Under the pieces are notes generated by a model. The model ran no database searches and had not been told where the DNA came from. It worked only from the letters and a program-made list of their open reading frames with translations. A DNA stretch of 64,000 nucleotides, taken from positions 1 to 64,000 of the forward strand of contig JAFTPD010000013.1 of assembly GCA_017463485.1 (NCBI GenBank), written 5' to 3'. This document shows, in pieces, positions 1-6,952 of the stretch. Within the stretch, counting starts at the first letter, position 1, and the number at the start of each line of letters is the position of its first letter. Source of the DNA: Clostridia bacterium. GTDB lineage: Bacteria; Bacillota; Clostridia; Oscillospirales; CAG-272. Position numbers and translations under genes: made by a program.

Positions 1-30
1 CCTACCTGCCGCTTCGCAGACAGCTTGATT

Positions 31-59
31 ATTATACCACATTGCCCTTCCCTTGTCAA
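31..59 (-). promoter_or_regulatory. sigma-A promoter reading out of the left edge
   Basis: On the minus strand a TTGACA box (54-59) and a TATAAT box (31-36) are separated by exactly 17 bases. Transcription would start near position 24 and leave the window, so the gene it serves is not visible. Confidence 0.7.
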
Positions 60-165
60 GCACTTTTTTGAAAAATCCTTCACATTTTTTGCACAACTTT
101 TTATCTCCTCTTTCGTCATTTGTGACAATTTTTGGGGAAATGATTCGTGCAATACACACAGAGGG

Positions 166-480
166 TTAGCTGCTCGACTTTTTGGCGCGGGGAGTCCTCT
201 TTGTCTTCTTTTCAGACGCTGCGGCAAGCTCGCGTATGCGCGCATTTTCTTCCTCCTGACGCTTTGCCTGCGCCAATGCAAGCAAGGATCTTTTTGCTTC
301 CAAAAGCTTTATTGCCTTTTTCTGTTCTGCTTCATCCTCGCAACGCAAAAAGGATTCGAAAGCGTCGGGGTATGCAAATCGCTTTTCTCCAACCGCGGGA
401 TCTTCAAAAGCCACGGTTATTTTTCCGCCTTCGTTTGCCACAACAACGCCTTTTCCAAATCTCACGTGATATACTTTCAT
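166..480 (-). CDS. small protein with a Tudor/SH3-like N-terminal domain
   Basis: This is a 104-residue protein of unknown function. The first 45 residues (VRFGKGVV, then a beta-rich stretch with VAFEDPAVGEKRF) resemble the small SH3/Tudor-like domain at the C terminus of PcrA/UvrD helicases, which has an FGxGxV turn and a later G-x-K/R. The rest is a charged helix with a basic Lys/Arg/Ser-rich tail (KKTKRTPRAKKSSS), which suggests nucleic-acid or RNA-polymerase binding; that is inference. The start has a good site (GGGAGGGACAAA before ATG) and its own promoter. It is monocistronic, followed by the promoter that reads out of the window. Confidence 0.75.
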   Translation of the reverse strand: MKVYHVRFGKGVVVANEGGKITVAFEDPAVGEKRFAYPDAFESFLRCEDEAEQKKAIKLLEAKRSLLALAQAKRQEEENARIRELAAASEKKTKRTPRAKKSSS

Positions 481-525
481 TTTGTCCCTCCCGACGCTTG
501 GTTATATTTACCCAAGCATAATAAT

Positions 526-554
526 ATTTTATCACAAAATTCCATTTTTTTCAA
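526..554 (-). promoter_or_regulatory. promoter of the small Tudor-like gene
   Basis: Minus-strand TTGAAA (549-554) and TAAAAT (526-531) boxes are 17 bases apart, about 45 bases upstream of the start codon at 480. Confidence 0.65.
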
Positions 555-643
555 AGGTTGTTTTCAACAAAAATGCAGAAATATATTAAGTATTTTTGCG
601 CACAAGCCGCAATTTTTCGCGTTTATAATATAATGGAAGAAAA

Positions 644-667
644 GCAGGAGTGCCGAAGCACTCCTGC
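644..667 (-). terminator. terminator of the Gfo/Idh-TIM operon
   Basis: A perfect 10-bp stem (GCAGGAGTGC / GCACTCCTGC, loop CGAA) lies just past the stop codon at 690. On the minus strand it is followed by TTTTCTT. Confidence 0.8.
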
Positions 668-689
668 CACATTTTCTTTATGCTTGAAA

Positions 690-1859
690 TCAAACCGTAG
701 GGATTCGTATTTCGACCTCGTGTCCCAGCTCTGCACTCTTTGCGATACCGTCGAGAATCGCCTGATTGTATACGATCTGCGATGACGGAACGGGAGCCGT
801 ACCGTTGTTCTTGATCGCATCAAGGAAGCTGCGGATCTTTTTGTCAAAGAGAGAAACGCCGTCCGCCTTTGCAAGCGGAACTTCGGTTTCCATATTGATT
901 CCGCCTATAGTCTTATATATTTTCATAGGCCCGCCGACCGAGCCGTTCCAGCACTCGGTGGAAGGAATACGCAAGCCGCCCTTCGTACCGAGGATGACGG
1001 TATCACCGGGGGTGTCGATATTCATTGCCCACGCGATACGGAAATCAAGAATAATGCCTCCCTCAAGACGAATAAACGCTGCGGCGAAATCGTCAACTCC
1101 AAACAGGTCCGCGTACTCGGGATGGTTGGGATAGGTGTTGGGATCTTTACCAAAGAAATTGCTCTTATATCCCGTTACAGTGAGAGGCTTCGGGTAGCCG
1201 ATAGCGTTCAGCACCATATCGAGAGAGTAGCATCCGATATCGGCAAGCGCGCCGAGTCCTGCGGTCTTATCTTCAATAAAGGTAGTGCCGAAGGGAGTGG
1301 GGATACCTCTGCGACGTCCGCCACCCGTCTGGATATAATATATTTTACCAAGCTCGCCCGAGTCAACTATCTTCTTGATCATCTGCATATTGGCATCAAG
1401 TCGAGGCTGGAAGCCAATGGAGAGGATCTTTCCGCTCTCCTTCTCCGCCTTCATTACCTCAATAGCCTCGTCAAGAGTTACGGTAAATGGCTTTTCCAGC
1501 ATTACGTGAACGCCCTTTTTCAACGCATAAATAGTAGGAAGCGCGTGCTGACGGTTGTAGGTACAGATGGAAACCGCATCAAGAGCGAGGCTCTCGTCGT
1601 CAAGCATTTCCTTATGAGAGGCGTAGTCGGTTTTTGCTCCATCAATTTCAAACTTCTCCATAAAGGCTTGCGCTTTACCCGGGATAAGATCACATCCTGC
1701 GACGATCTCAACGTCGGGCATGCGCTTGTAGGATCTGATGTGAGATTCTGCGATCCAGCCGCATCCGATAATACCGATACGAAGCTTTTTCGCGGCATCT
1801 ATCACCTTTTCCTCCTTGACCTCATAGTCAAGACCTGCATCCATTTTTTCCTGTGCCAT
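690..1859 (-). CDS. Gfo/Idh/MocA family NAD(P)-dependent oxidoreductase
   Basis: This 389-residue protein is a sugar or cyclitol dehydrogenase of the Gfo/Idh/MocA superfamily. Residues 27-37 (RIGIIGCGWIA) form the Rossmann dinucleotide-binding turn. EKP at 122-124 carries the family's conserved lysine. DIGCYSLD at 207-214 matches the DxGxHxxD active-site motif, but with Tyr where His is most common; Tyr also occurs in some members. The C-terminal half fits the alpha/beta substrate domain. It follows the TIM-barrel isomerase gene in the same direction with a 27-base gap and an AGGAGA site, so the two form an operon. Such pairs usually act in catabolism of inositol or unusual sugars; the actual substrate cannot be read from the sequence. 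Confidence 0.93.
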   Translation of the reverse strand: MAQEKMDAGLDYEVKEEKVIDAAKKLRIGIIGCGWIAESHIRSYKRMPDVEIVAGCDLIPGKAQAFMEKFEIDGAKTDYASHKEMLDDESLALDAVSICTYNRQHALPTIYALKKGVHVMLEKPFTVTLDEAIEVMKAEKESGKILSIGFQPRLDANMQMIKKIVDSGELGKIYYIQTGGGRRRGIPTPFGTTFIEDKTAGLGALADIGCYSLDMVLNAIGYPKPLTVTGYKSNFFGKDPNTYPNHPEYADLFGVDDFAAAFIRLEGGIILDFRIAWAMNIDTPGDTVILGTKGGLRIPSTECWNGSVGGPMKIYKTIGGINMETEVPLAKADGVSLFDKKIRSFLDAIKNNGTAPVPSSQIVYNQAILDGIAKSAELGHEVEIRIPTV

Positions 1860-1886
1860 GTTCGTTCTCCTCTTTAATTACTCGGA

Positions 1887-2702
1887 TCAATGTCCGATAG
1901 ATTTAAGATATTCGCGGCTCTTTGCGGCGCATTCGAGAGCTGTAAGTCCCATCGAAGGTCTGTCCTGCTCGACCACAAGCCAAACAGCGTCTGAATCCTC
2001 TGCCGCCTTTACAATAGCGGGCATATTCTGGCATCCGTAGCCTACCGGGCGGAATTCAAAGGGAACGGCAGTTTCCTTCTTTTCGCTCTCGATTCCGATA
2101 AGCTCGTACATATTTTCGTTTTTCTGACCCACAAAATCCTTCAGATGCACAACGGGCGCTCTGCCGCTGTATTTTCTGACGTAAGACGCAGGCTCCTCGC
2201 CGCCGACGTTCACCCAGCAGGTATCCAGCTCCGTTTGAAGCAGCTCTGCGGGAACGGTATCATAAAGCACCTCGAGCGCGTACTTGCCGTCGATCTTTTC
2301 AAACTCGAAATCGTGATTGTGGTACAGCAGTACCATTCCAAGCTCCCGCGCCACCGCGCCGATAAGCTTTGCGTTTTGGATAACCTCACCGAATTTTTCC
2401 GATCCAGGTCTGTCCTCGGGGATGAGGTAAGGAATCGCTACATATTTGCAGCCTATCTTAGCGTAAGCCGACAAAACTCCGCGGGGATCCTTCAATATAT
2501 CGCGGTAAGGAACGTGGGCGGAAATGGGAGTCAGTCCCGTCTCCTCGCACATTTTCTTTACCTCTGCCGCGCTGTGTCCGAAAAGTCCTGCGAACTCAAC
2601 GCCCTCGTATCCCATTGCCTTTACCTTGGCGAGAGTACCCGCAAAATCAGCAGCCATATCATCTCTGACGGTATAAAGCTGCAATGCAACCGACAATGCC
2701 AT
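1887..2702 (-). CDS. sugar phosphate isomerase/epimerase (xylose-isomerase-like TIM barrel)
   Basis: This 271-residue protein belongs to the AP-endonuclease-2/IolE-like TIM-barrel family, whose members isomerise or epimerise sugars and sugar acids with a divalent metal. It starts with ALQLYTVRDDM, typical of this family. It carries GYEGVEFAG near the N terminus, LLYHNHDFEF in the middle, a metal-ligand region TELDTCWVNVGG, VVHLKDFVG, and a C-terminal WLVVEQDRP that supplies the last glutamate ligand. It is the first gene of the operon with the Gfo/Idh oxidoreductase downstream, so the two probably act on one substrate. An AAGGAGAA site precedes the ATG. Confidence 0.92.
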   Translation of the reverse strand: MALSVALQLYTVRDDMAADFAGTLAKVKAMGYEGVEFAGLFGHSAAEVKKMCEETGLTPISAHVPYRDILKDPRGVLSAYAKIGCKYVAIPYLIPEDRPGSEKFGEVIQNAKLIGAVARELGMVLLYHNHDFEFEKIDGKYALEVLYDTVPAELLQTELDTCWVNVGGEEPASYVRKYSGRAPVVHLKDFVGQKNENMYELIGIESEKKETAVPFEFRPVGYGCQNMPAIVKAAEDSDAVWLVVEQDRPSMGLTALECAAKSREYLKSIGH

Positions 2703-2764
2703 AATAAAAGTTCTCCTTTCGGATTTTTAAAAGTTTGCTTCGGGCAATCCGCCCTTACAGCTTA

Positions 2765-2793
2765 ATTATAAAGCAAGCCTTTCGTTTTTGCAA
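2765..2793 (-). promoter_or_regulatory. promoter of the TIM-Gfo/Idh operon
   Basis: Minus-strand TTGCAA (2788-2793) and TATAAT (2765-2770) are spaced by 17 bases, about 60 bases upstream of the start codon at 2702. Confidence 0.75.
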
Positions 2794-2864
2794 GACAAAA
2801 ATGGGCAAAAACAAGACAAATATTGCTCTTTTTCGTTTTAAAAATCCGTTCGTGCAGAAAAGCC

Positions 2865-2897
2865 CCCGCCAAACGGCAGAATATGCCGCTTGGTGGG
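2865..2897 (-). terminator. terminator of the Thr-rich lipoprotein gene
   Basis: An imperfect stem of about 14 bp (CCCGCCAAACGGCA against TGCCGCTTGGTGGG) stands 57 bases past the lipoprotein stop. On the minus strand it ends in GGGGGCTTTTCT, which suits intrinsic termination. Confidence 0.65.
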
Positions 2898-2953
2898 AGC
2901 CCGACCGCCAATCGCGTGTCCGCCGTCGCGCAACGAGCGACTTTATGCGGAGC

Positions 2954-3262
2954 TTATCTCATGAAGCGTCCTCTGGTGATACTGTCCGCGGGAGTGGTTC
3001 CCTCGGTAGTATCCGTCACGGAGCTGTCCGTGCCGTTAGTGTTCGATTCAAAAGGTGCAGTTGTGGTTTCGGTGGTGTTCGGTGCGGTGGTCGTGTTCGT
3101 CGTGGTGGTTACGACGGTAGTATCCGGCGCAGTAGTTACCGCGCCCGCCGTAGTTCCCGTTTCCTGTCCGTTCTTTTTCGTACACGATACAGCGCACAGC
3201 AACAATGCCGACATAGCCGCAGCACCAATAATAAGTCTTATGCTTCTATCGGTTCTCTTCAT
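2954..3262 (-). CDS. small threonine-rich lipoprotein
   Basis: This gene encodes about 102 residues. It has a basic N terminus (MKRTDR), a hydrophobic stretch and a lipobox ending AVSC, so it is expected to be exported, lipidated and anchored to the outer face of the membrane. The mature part is almost only Thr, Ala, Asn, Glu and Ser (TTTTNTTTAPNTTETTTAP), a low-complexity stalk with no enzymatic domain. The start at 3262 is preferred because it gives a normal signal peptide; an in-frame ATG at 3274 is the alternative, and neither has ideal spacing to the AAAGG upstream. No function can be assigned. A structured leader precedes it. Confidence 0.7.
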   Translation of the reverse strand: MKRTDRSIRLIIGAAAMSALLLCAVSCTKKNGQETGTTAGAVTTAPDTTVVTTTTNTTTAPNTTETTTAPFESNTNGTDSSVTDTTEGTTPADSITRGRFMR

Positions 3263-3299
3263 TCGTATGACCATACCTTTCGTGATTTGCGCCTACCCG

Positions 3300-3480
3300 C
3301 CGCATACCGTGATATGGTGTGCCTCGGGCTATCGGCAATCTTTTTTACCTTTATACAGTGCCTCGGCAAAACGATCCGCGTCGGCACTGAGAGCCGACGC
3401 ATTGACGCTTTAGACGCCGTGGCTTTCGACTCTGCTTTTATTATGAGCTGTTCGCGACGCTGTAAACGTGGTAATTTTTG
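3300..3480 (-). other. gene-free structured leader, possibly GEMM-like
   Basis: This stretch before the lipoprotein has no credible ORF but looks structured on the minus strand. It has a perfect 8-bp hairpin GCGTCGGC/GCCGACGC. Its segments AAAGCCACGG, GTCTAAAG and TTTTGCCGA resemble, in order, the 3' half of cyclic-di-GMP class I (GEMM) riboswitches. The 5' half does not fit well. I treat it as a leader RNA of unknown class. Confidence 0.3.
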
Positions 3481-3560
3481 ATTAATTTTTCAAAATATTC
3501 TGCCGTGGAGAATACGCGCCGTGCATTTTCAACAAGATTTTTTCAACCTTAAAAAACCAC

Positions 3561-3589
3561 TTGAAAAGAGGCGAAATTTGTGGTATAAT
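3561..3589 (+). promoter_or_regulatory. promoter of the purF-like gene
   Basis: TTGAAA (3561-3566) and TATAAT (3584-3589) are separated by 17 bases, 33 bases upstream of the ATG at 3622. Confidence 0.75.
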
Positions 3590-3621
3590 TGTTCCATTCC
3601 AAGAGATTAAGGAGATTTTCC

Positions 3622-5028
3622 ATGAGCGGTTTTTTTGGCGTTGCCTCCAAAGAGGATTGCGTATTCGACCTTTTTTACGGAACTGACTATCACTCACATC
3701 TCGGAACTCGCCGCGCAGGTCTTGCGGTCTACGACGCCCAGGACGGCTTTTCAAAGGCTATTCACAACATTGAAAACGCGCCCTTCCGCACCAAATTCAC
3801 GTCCGAATTCAGCGCGCTCAAGGGCAATATCGGAATCGGCTGTATCTCGGATTTTCAGGCGCAGCCTATTCTCGTGCGCTCACATCACGGTACGTTTGCA
3901 ATCACTACCGTCGGCAAGATAAACAACGCCGAGGAGCTGGTGGACGGCATTATTCGCGACAAGGCACATTTTTTTGAAATGCAGAACGGCGAAATAAACC
4001 CCACCGAGCTTGTCGCCGCGCTTATAAATCAAAAGGAAAATTTCATTGACGGCATACGCTACGCGCAGGAGGTTATCGACGGTTCGCTGACTATGCTCGT
4101 GCTGACTCCCAAGGGAATTTACGCCGCCCGCGACAAGCTGGGCAGAACGCCCGTGCAGATAGGCGAAAAATCAGACGGCTATTGCATCAGCTTTGAAAGC
4201 TTTGCCTACCTCAATCTCGGATACAAGGACTGCAAGGAGCTGGGACCCGGAGAGGTCGTTGTCGTGACGGCAGACGGAGTAAAAACGCTTGTCGATCCCG
4301 GCAAGAAAATGAAGATGTGTACCTTCCTCTGGATATACTACGGCTACCCTTCGTCAAGCTACGAGGGGCACAGCGTTGAGCAGGCTCGCTACAACTGCGG
4401 CAGACTGCTCGCTATGCGTGACAACGCAAAGCCGGATATCGTTGCGGGTATTCCCGATTCGGGTGTCGCTCACGCCATAGGATACGCTAATCAATCGGGA
4501 TTCCCCTACGCGCGTCCCTTTGTAAAGTACACCCCCACCTGGCCGCGCTCGTTTATGCCGCCCACGCAGTCAAAGCGTGATCTTATCGCCAAAATGAAGC
4601 TGATTCCCATTCACGATCTTATCGACGGAAAGCGGCTGTTGCTTATCGACGACTCTATCGTGCGCGGCACTCAGCTCCGCGAAACCACCGAATTTTTGTA
4701 CGAAAGCGGCGCTGACGAGGTACATATCCGCATAGGCTGTCCTCCCTTGATGTATAGCTGTAAATATCTCGGATTCTCCCGCTCCACCGCTAAAATGGAG
4801 CTTATCACTCACCGCGTCATTATGCGCCTTGAGGGCAGAGAGCCCGACGACGAGCTGATAGAGCAGTACCTCGACCCCGATAGCGAAAAATACGCCCGTA
4901 TGGTGGAGGAGATCCGCCGTGAGCTCCACTTCACTTCACTCCGCTATCACCGCCTCGACGATATGCTGAAGGCTACCGGCGTCGACCCCGATTGCCTCTG
5001 TACCTATTGCTGGAACGGCAAGGAGTAA
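3622..5028 (+). CDS. amidophosphoribosyltransferase-like protein (PurF paralogue, no N-terminal Cys)
   Basis: This 468-residue protein has the PurF layout: an N-terminal Ntn glutaminase-type domain and a C-terminal phosphoribosyltransferase domain with the PRPP loop LIDDSIVRGTQ at about 341-351. Cys233, Cys373/380 and the cluster Cys458/460/463 fall where Bacillus-type PurF binds its 4Fe-4S cluster. The start at 3622 is fixed by AAGGAG seven bases upstream. The protein begins Met-Ser-Gly-Phe-Phe-Gly, so the catalytic Cys that PurF exposes after Met removal or propeptide cleavage is missing. Glutamine-dependent activity is therefore doubtful; it may use ammonia or have another role. It is monocistronic, with repeat copy A directly behind it. 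Confidence 0.88.
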   Translation: MSGFFGVASKEDCVFDLFYGTDYHSHLGTRRAGLAVYDAQDGFSKAIHNIENAPFRTKFTSEFSALKGNIGIGCISDFQAQPILVRSHHGTFAITTVGKINNAEELVDGIIRDKAHFFEMQNGEINPTELVAALINQKENFIDGIRYAQEVIDGSLTMLVLTPKGIYAARDKLGRTPVQIGEKSDGYCISFESFAYLNLGYKDCKELGPGEVVVVTADGVKTLVDPGKKMKMCTFLWIYYGYPSSSYEGHSVEQARYNCGRLLAMRDNAKPDIVAGIPDSGVAHAIGYANQSGFPYARPFVKYTPTWPRSFMPPTQSKRDLIAKMKLIPIHDLIDGKRLLLIDDSIVRGTQLRETTEFLYESGADEVHIRIGCPPLMYSCKYLGFSRSTAKMELITHRVIMRLEGREPDDELIEQYLDPDSEKYARMVEEIRRELHFTSLRYHRLDDMLKATGVDPDCLCTYCWNGKE

Positions 5029-5035
5029 GAAGATT

Positions 5036-5232
5036 ATATGCGGGGTTTCACCCCACACCCCACAAACTTTCCCCAAAAGAAAGTTTGATCAAAGAACTTT
5101 ACCGCAAATATTTTTTGTTTAGATTTGTTCAGATGGTTACAACCGTAAACATTTCGATAACCCCCGTGGGTCCCTTACCCACTTGGTTATTTAATTAAAA
5201 AATGAAGCTTTTCGCCTTGGCGAAAAGCCTCC
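5036..5232 (+). repeat. modular palindromic repeat, copy A (sense of the purF-like gene)
   Basis: The element starts 8 bases after the stop codon. In order it carries a GGGGTTTCACCCC hairpin, the stem CAAACTTTC/GAAAGTTTG, GATCAAAGAACTTT, a TTTAGATTTGTTCAGATGG segment, the hairpin GTGGGTcccttACCCAC, and the hairpin GCTTTTCGCC/GGCGAAAAGC. It is followed by a short ATTATTC tandem tract (about 5237-5268). The same order recurs at five other sites in the window. Confidence 0.85.
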
Positions 5233-5265
5233 TCAATTATTCATTATTCATTATTCATTATTCAT

Positions 5266-5299
5266 CAAAAAGCTACCTGCCGAAGCAGGTAGCTTTTTT
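5266..5299. terminator. bidirectional terminator between convergent genes
   Basis: AAAAAGCTACCTGC-cgaa-GCAGGTAGCTTTTTT is a perfect stem with A and T tracts on both sides. It can end both the purF-like gene and the E2-like gene that converge here. Confidence 0.9.
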
Positions 5300-5302
5300 C
5301 GT

Positions 5303-6262
5303 CTATTCAATGTCCTCCACTACAACCTCGGGGCGATCGAGAAGGATTCCCGGACGCTCAACATACTTTTTGAGTATTTTGAACGCCGCTGCGTAATGGA
5401 AGCCGTCACAAATTCGCTCGTCGGTTACTACCTTGATGTCGATTTTGCGATAGGTATCACCCACGCCGCCTCGGCTGACGTGCGCGTCCATTTCTTTTTT
5501 GCCGTAAGAAATAAACAGCGGCAAATTTCCGAAATTATATATGTGATGGTATATCGGTTTGATTCCGAGCGAGCCCATGCTGGTAATTATCATACCGCCG
5601 TGGAAGGGGCTGACCTCAACCAGCGCCTTCGGCAGCTTGCCGTGGTAGTCCAGCCAGTTGAGCAGTCGCACCGTACCGCGAAGTATCGGGCGAGGCAGAT
5701 TTGCCAAGGTATTCGCCGTCTTATCAAAGTCGCTGTCAAGGTCTGCGTTTTTCTTGTTCTCCTCGACCACGGCGTTGAATTTATCGTACACGTCGTAAAC
5801 GGTATCGTCGGGCGCGAAATGCACCTTTATGCAGGTGTCGGGGGAATCCGCCGTCATTGCTTTTTTGATGGTCATGACTACCGTAATGTCGTTTCGTGCG
5901 TAAATGCGCTGTCCGTTGACGAATCTGTTAAGCGCAGGGCGCTGGGAAACAGTGCGGATATATGCCGCAAGAATTACGTGCAGGATGCTGAAATTGACAC
6001 GTCCGGACGCCACCATCTGCCGACAGAAATTCTCGGTTTCGGTAATATCAAACTCATCTGCGAACTGATTGAGTGCGTCGTTGCGGTCGGGCATTATGAA
6101 CGGCATAAACTTATTCATGGCATGAAGCGTGCGTATGTATCTGCCGTCAGGTCTGTCCTTGAATCTCTTTTTTCTCTTTGCGGGGAGTGGCGTGCGGGGA
6201 GTGTTTGGATTTTCCGCAGAAATGTTATATTCAATTCCGATATTTTGTGTTAACGTCGTCAT
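5303..6262 (-). CDS. 2-oxoacid dehydrogenase E2-like / CAT-fold acyltransferase, catalytic His missing
   Basis: This 319-residue protein resembles the catalytic domain of dihydrolipoyl acyltransferases and chloramphenicol acetyltransferases. Residues 220-255 (GGMIITSMGSLGI, then NFGNLPLFISYGKK) correspond to the trimer core of that fold. The active-site motif DHRxxDG appears as DERICDG at 281-287, so the general-base His is Glu282. There is no lipoyl or E1/E3-binding domain, and the first 40 residues are basic (KRKKRFKDRPDGR). It stands alone with its own promoter and a GAGGAG site. It may be a non-catalytic or altered acyltransferase; the substrate is unknown. Confidence 0.8.
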   Translation of the reverse strand: MTTLTQNIGIEYNISAENPNTPRTPLPAKRKKRFKDRPDGRYIRTLHAMNKFMPFIMPDRNDALNQFADEFDITETENFCRQMVASGRVNFSILHVILAAYIRTVSQRPALNRFVNGQRIYARNDITVVMTIKKAMTADSPDTCIKVHFAPDDTVYDVYDKFNAVVEENKKNADLDSDFDKTANTLANLPRPILRGTVRLLNWLDYHGKLPKALVEVSPFHGGMIITSMGSLGIKPIYHHIYNFGNLPLFISYGKKEMDAHVSRGGVGDTYRKIDIKVVTDERICDGFHYAAAFKILKKYVERPGILLDRPEVVVEDIE

Positions 6263-6291
6263 AGTCGCTCCTCGTATGTTTCGTTAAGAAT

Positions 6292-6320
6292 ATTATACAT
6301 TATATCTTATCGAAAATCAA
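6292..6320 (-). promoter_or_regulatory. promoter of the E2-like gene
   Basis: Minus-strand TTGATT (6315-6320) and TATAAT (6292-6297) are 17 bases apart, 30 bases upstream of the start codon. Confidence 0.75.
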
Positions 6321-6379
6321 GGGCTTTATTAATAAAGTTTACATTTGTTAATATTGCGGCGCAAAATTTTCATCCCCTC

Positions 6380-6408
6380 TTGATATTCACGCAAAACTGT
6401 GCTATAAT
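6380..6408 (+). promoter_or_regulatory. promoter of rnhA
   Basis: TTGATA (6380-6385) and TATAAT (6403-6408) are 17 bases apart, giving a leader of about 24 bases before the ATG at 6439. Confidence 0.8.
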
Positions 6409-6438
6409 TTTCGTAACGAATGATAGTTGAGGTTTTTT

Positions 6439-6876
6439 ATGAAGCACGTAGACATATATACCGACGGCGCTTGCCGCGGAAATCCCGGCGTTGGAGGATA
6501 CGGCGCTATTCTCGTATACAACGGCCATGAAAAGGAGCTTTCGGGCGGTGAGCGCGAAACCACCAACAATCGCATGGAATTGACAGCGGTTATCGTCGCG
6601 CTTTCCGCGCTAAAAGAGCCTTGCGACGTCACCCTTACCTCCGATTCAAAATACGTTACCGACGGTATTACCAAGGGCTGGGCGGCATCCTGGAAAAGCA
6701 AGGGATGGAAAAAAGCCGACAAGTCCCCTGCCCTCAACCCCGACCTTTGGGACGAGCTTTTGCGCCTCGTGGACTTCCATAACGTCACCTTCGTCTGGGT
6801 GCGCGGACACGCGGGTCACCCATATAACGAGCGCTGTGATGCCCTCGCAACAGCCTTTGCGGACAGTTTGAAATAA
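6439..6876 (+). CDS. rnhA: ribonuclease HI
   Basis: This 145-residue enzyme degrades the RNA strand of RNA-DNA hybrids such as R-loops and leftover primers. The RNase H fold is complete: [11 protein letters not shown] at the start with Asp9, NNRMELTA with Glu47, [11 protein letters not shown] with Asp69, the handle-type basic segment [10 protein letters not shown] at 85-94, the flexible VRGHAGH loop with His124, and ERCDALA with Asp134. All four acidic catalytic residues are therefore present. The length matches bacterial RNase HI. The ATG at 6439 is chosen because GAGG lies six bases upstream; an in-frame TTG at 6427 would overlap that site. Confidence 0.97.
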   Translation: MKHVDIYTDGACRGNPGVGGYGAILVYNGHEKELSGGERETTNNRMELTAVIVALSALKEPCDVTLTSDSKYVTDGITKGWAASWKSKGWKKADKSPALNPDLWDELLRLVDFHNVTFVWVRGHAGHPYNERCDALATAFADSLK

Positions 6877-6906
6877 ATGAAGCTTTATTCATTTTTTATG
6901 AATCAC

Positions 6907-6946
6907 AAATGATGCGCCGAGCAATTTCTTGCTCGGCGCATCATTT
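6907..6946. terminator. strong hairpin terminator between rnhA and the esterase gene
   Basis: A perfect 18-bp stem (AAATGATGCGCCGAGCAA and its complement, 4-base loop) sits between the convergent rnhA stop and the stop at 6953. It is followed by ATCCTTTT on the plus strand and preceded by an A/T-rich tract. Confidence 0.85.
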
Positions 6947-6952
6947 ATCCTT

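Noticed and set aside
25-633. A 202-codon plus-strand frame at the left edge
   Set aside because: It starts in promoter DNA, overlaps the better supported minus-strand small gene with a strong ribosome site, and has no recognisable domain.
5036-5232. Plain intrinsic terminator for each repeat core
   Set aside because: The hairpins lack an adjacent T-run in most copies, and copies A, E and F also have separate, better terminators, so termination alone does not explain the conserved 100 or more bases.
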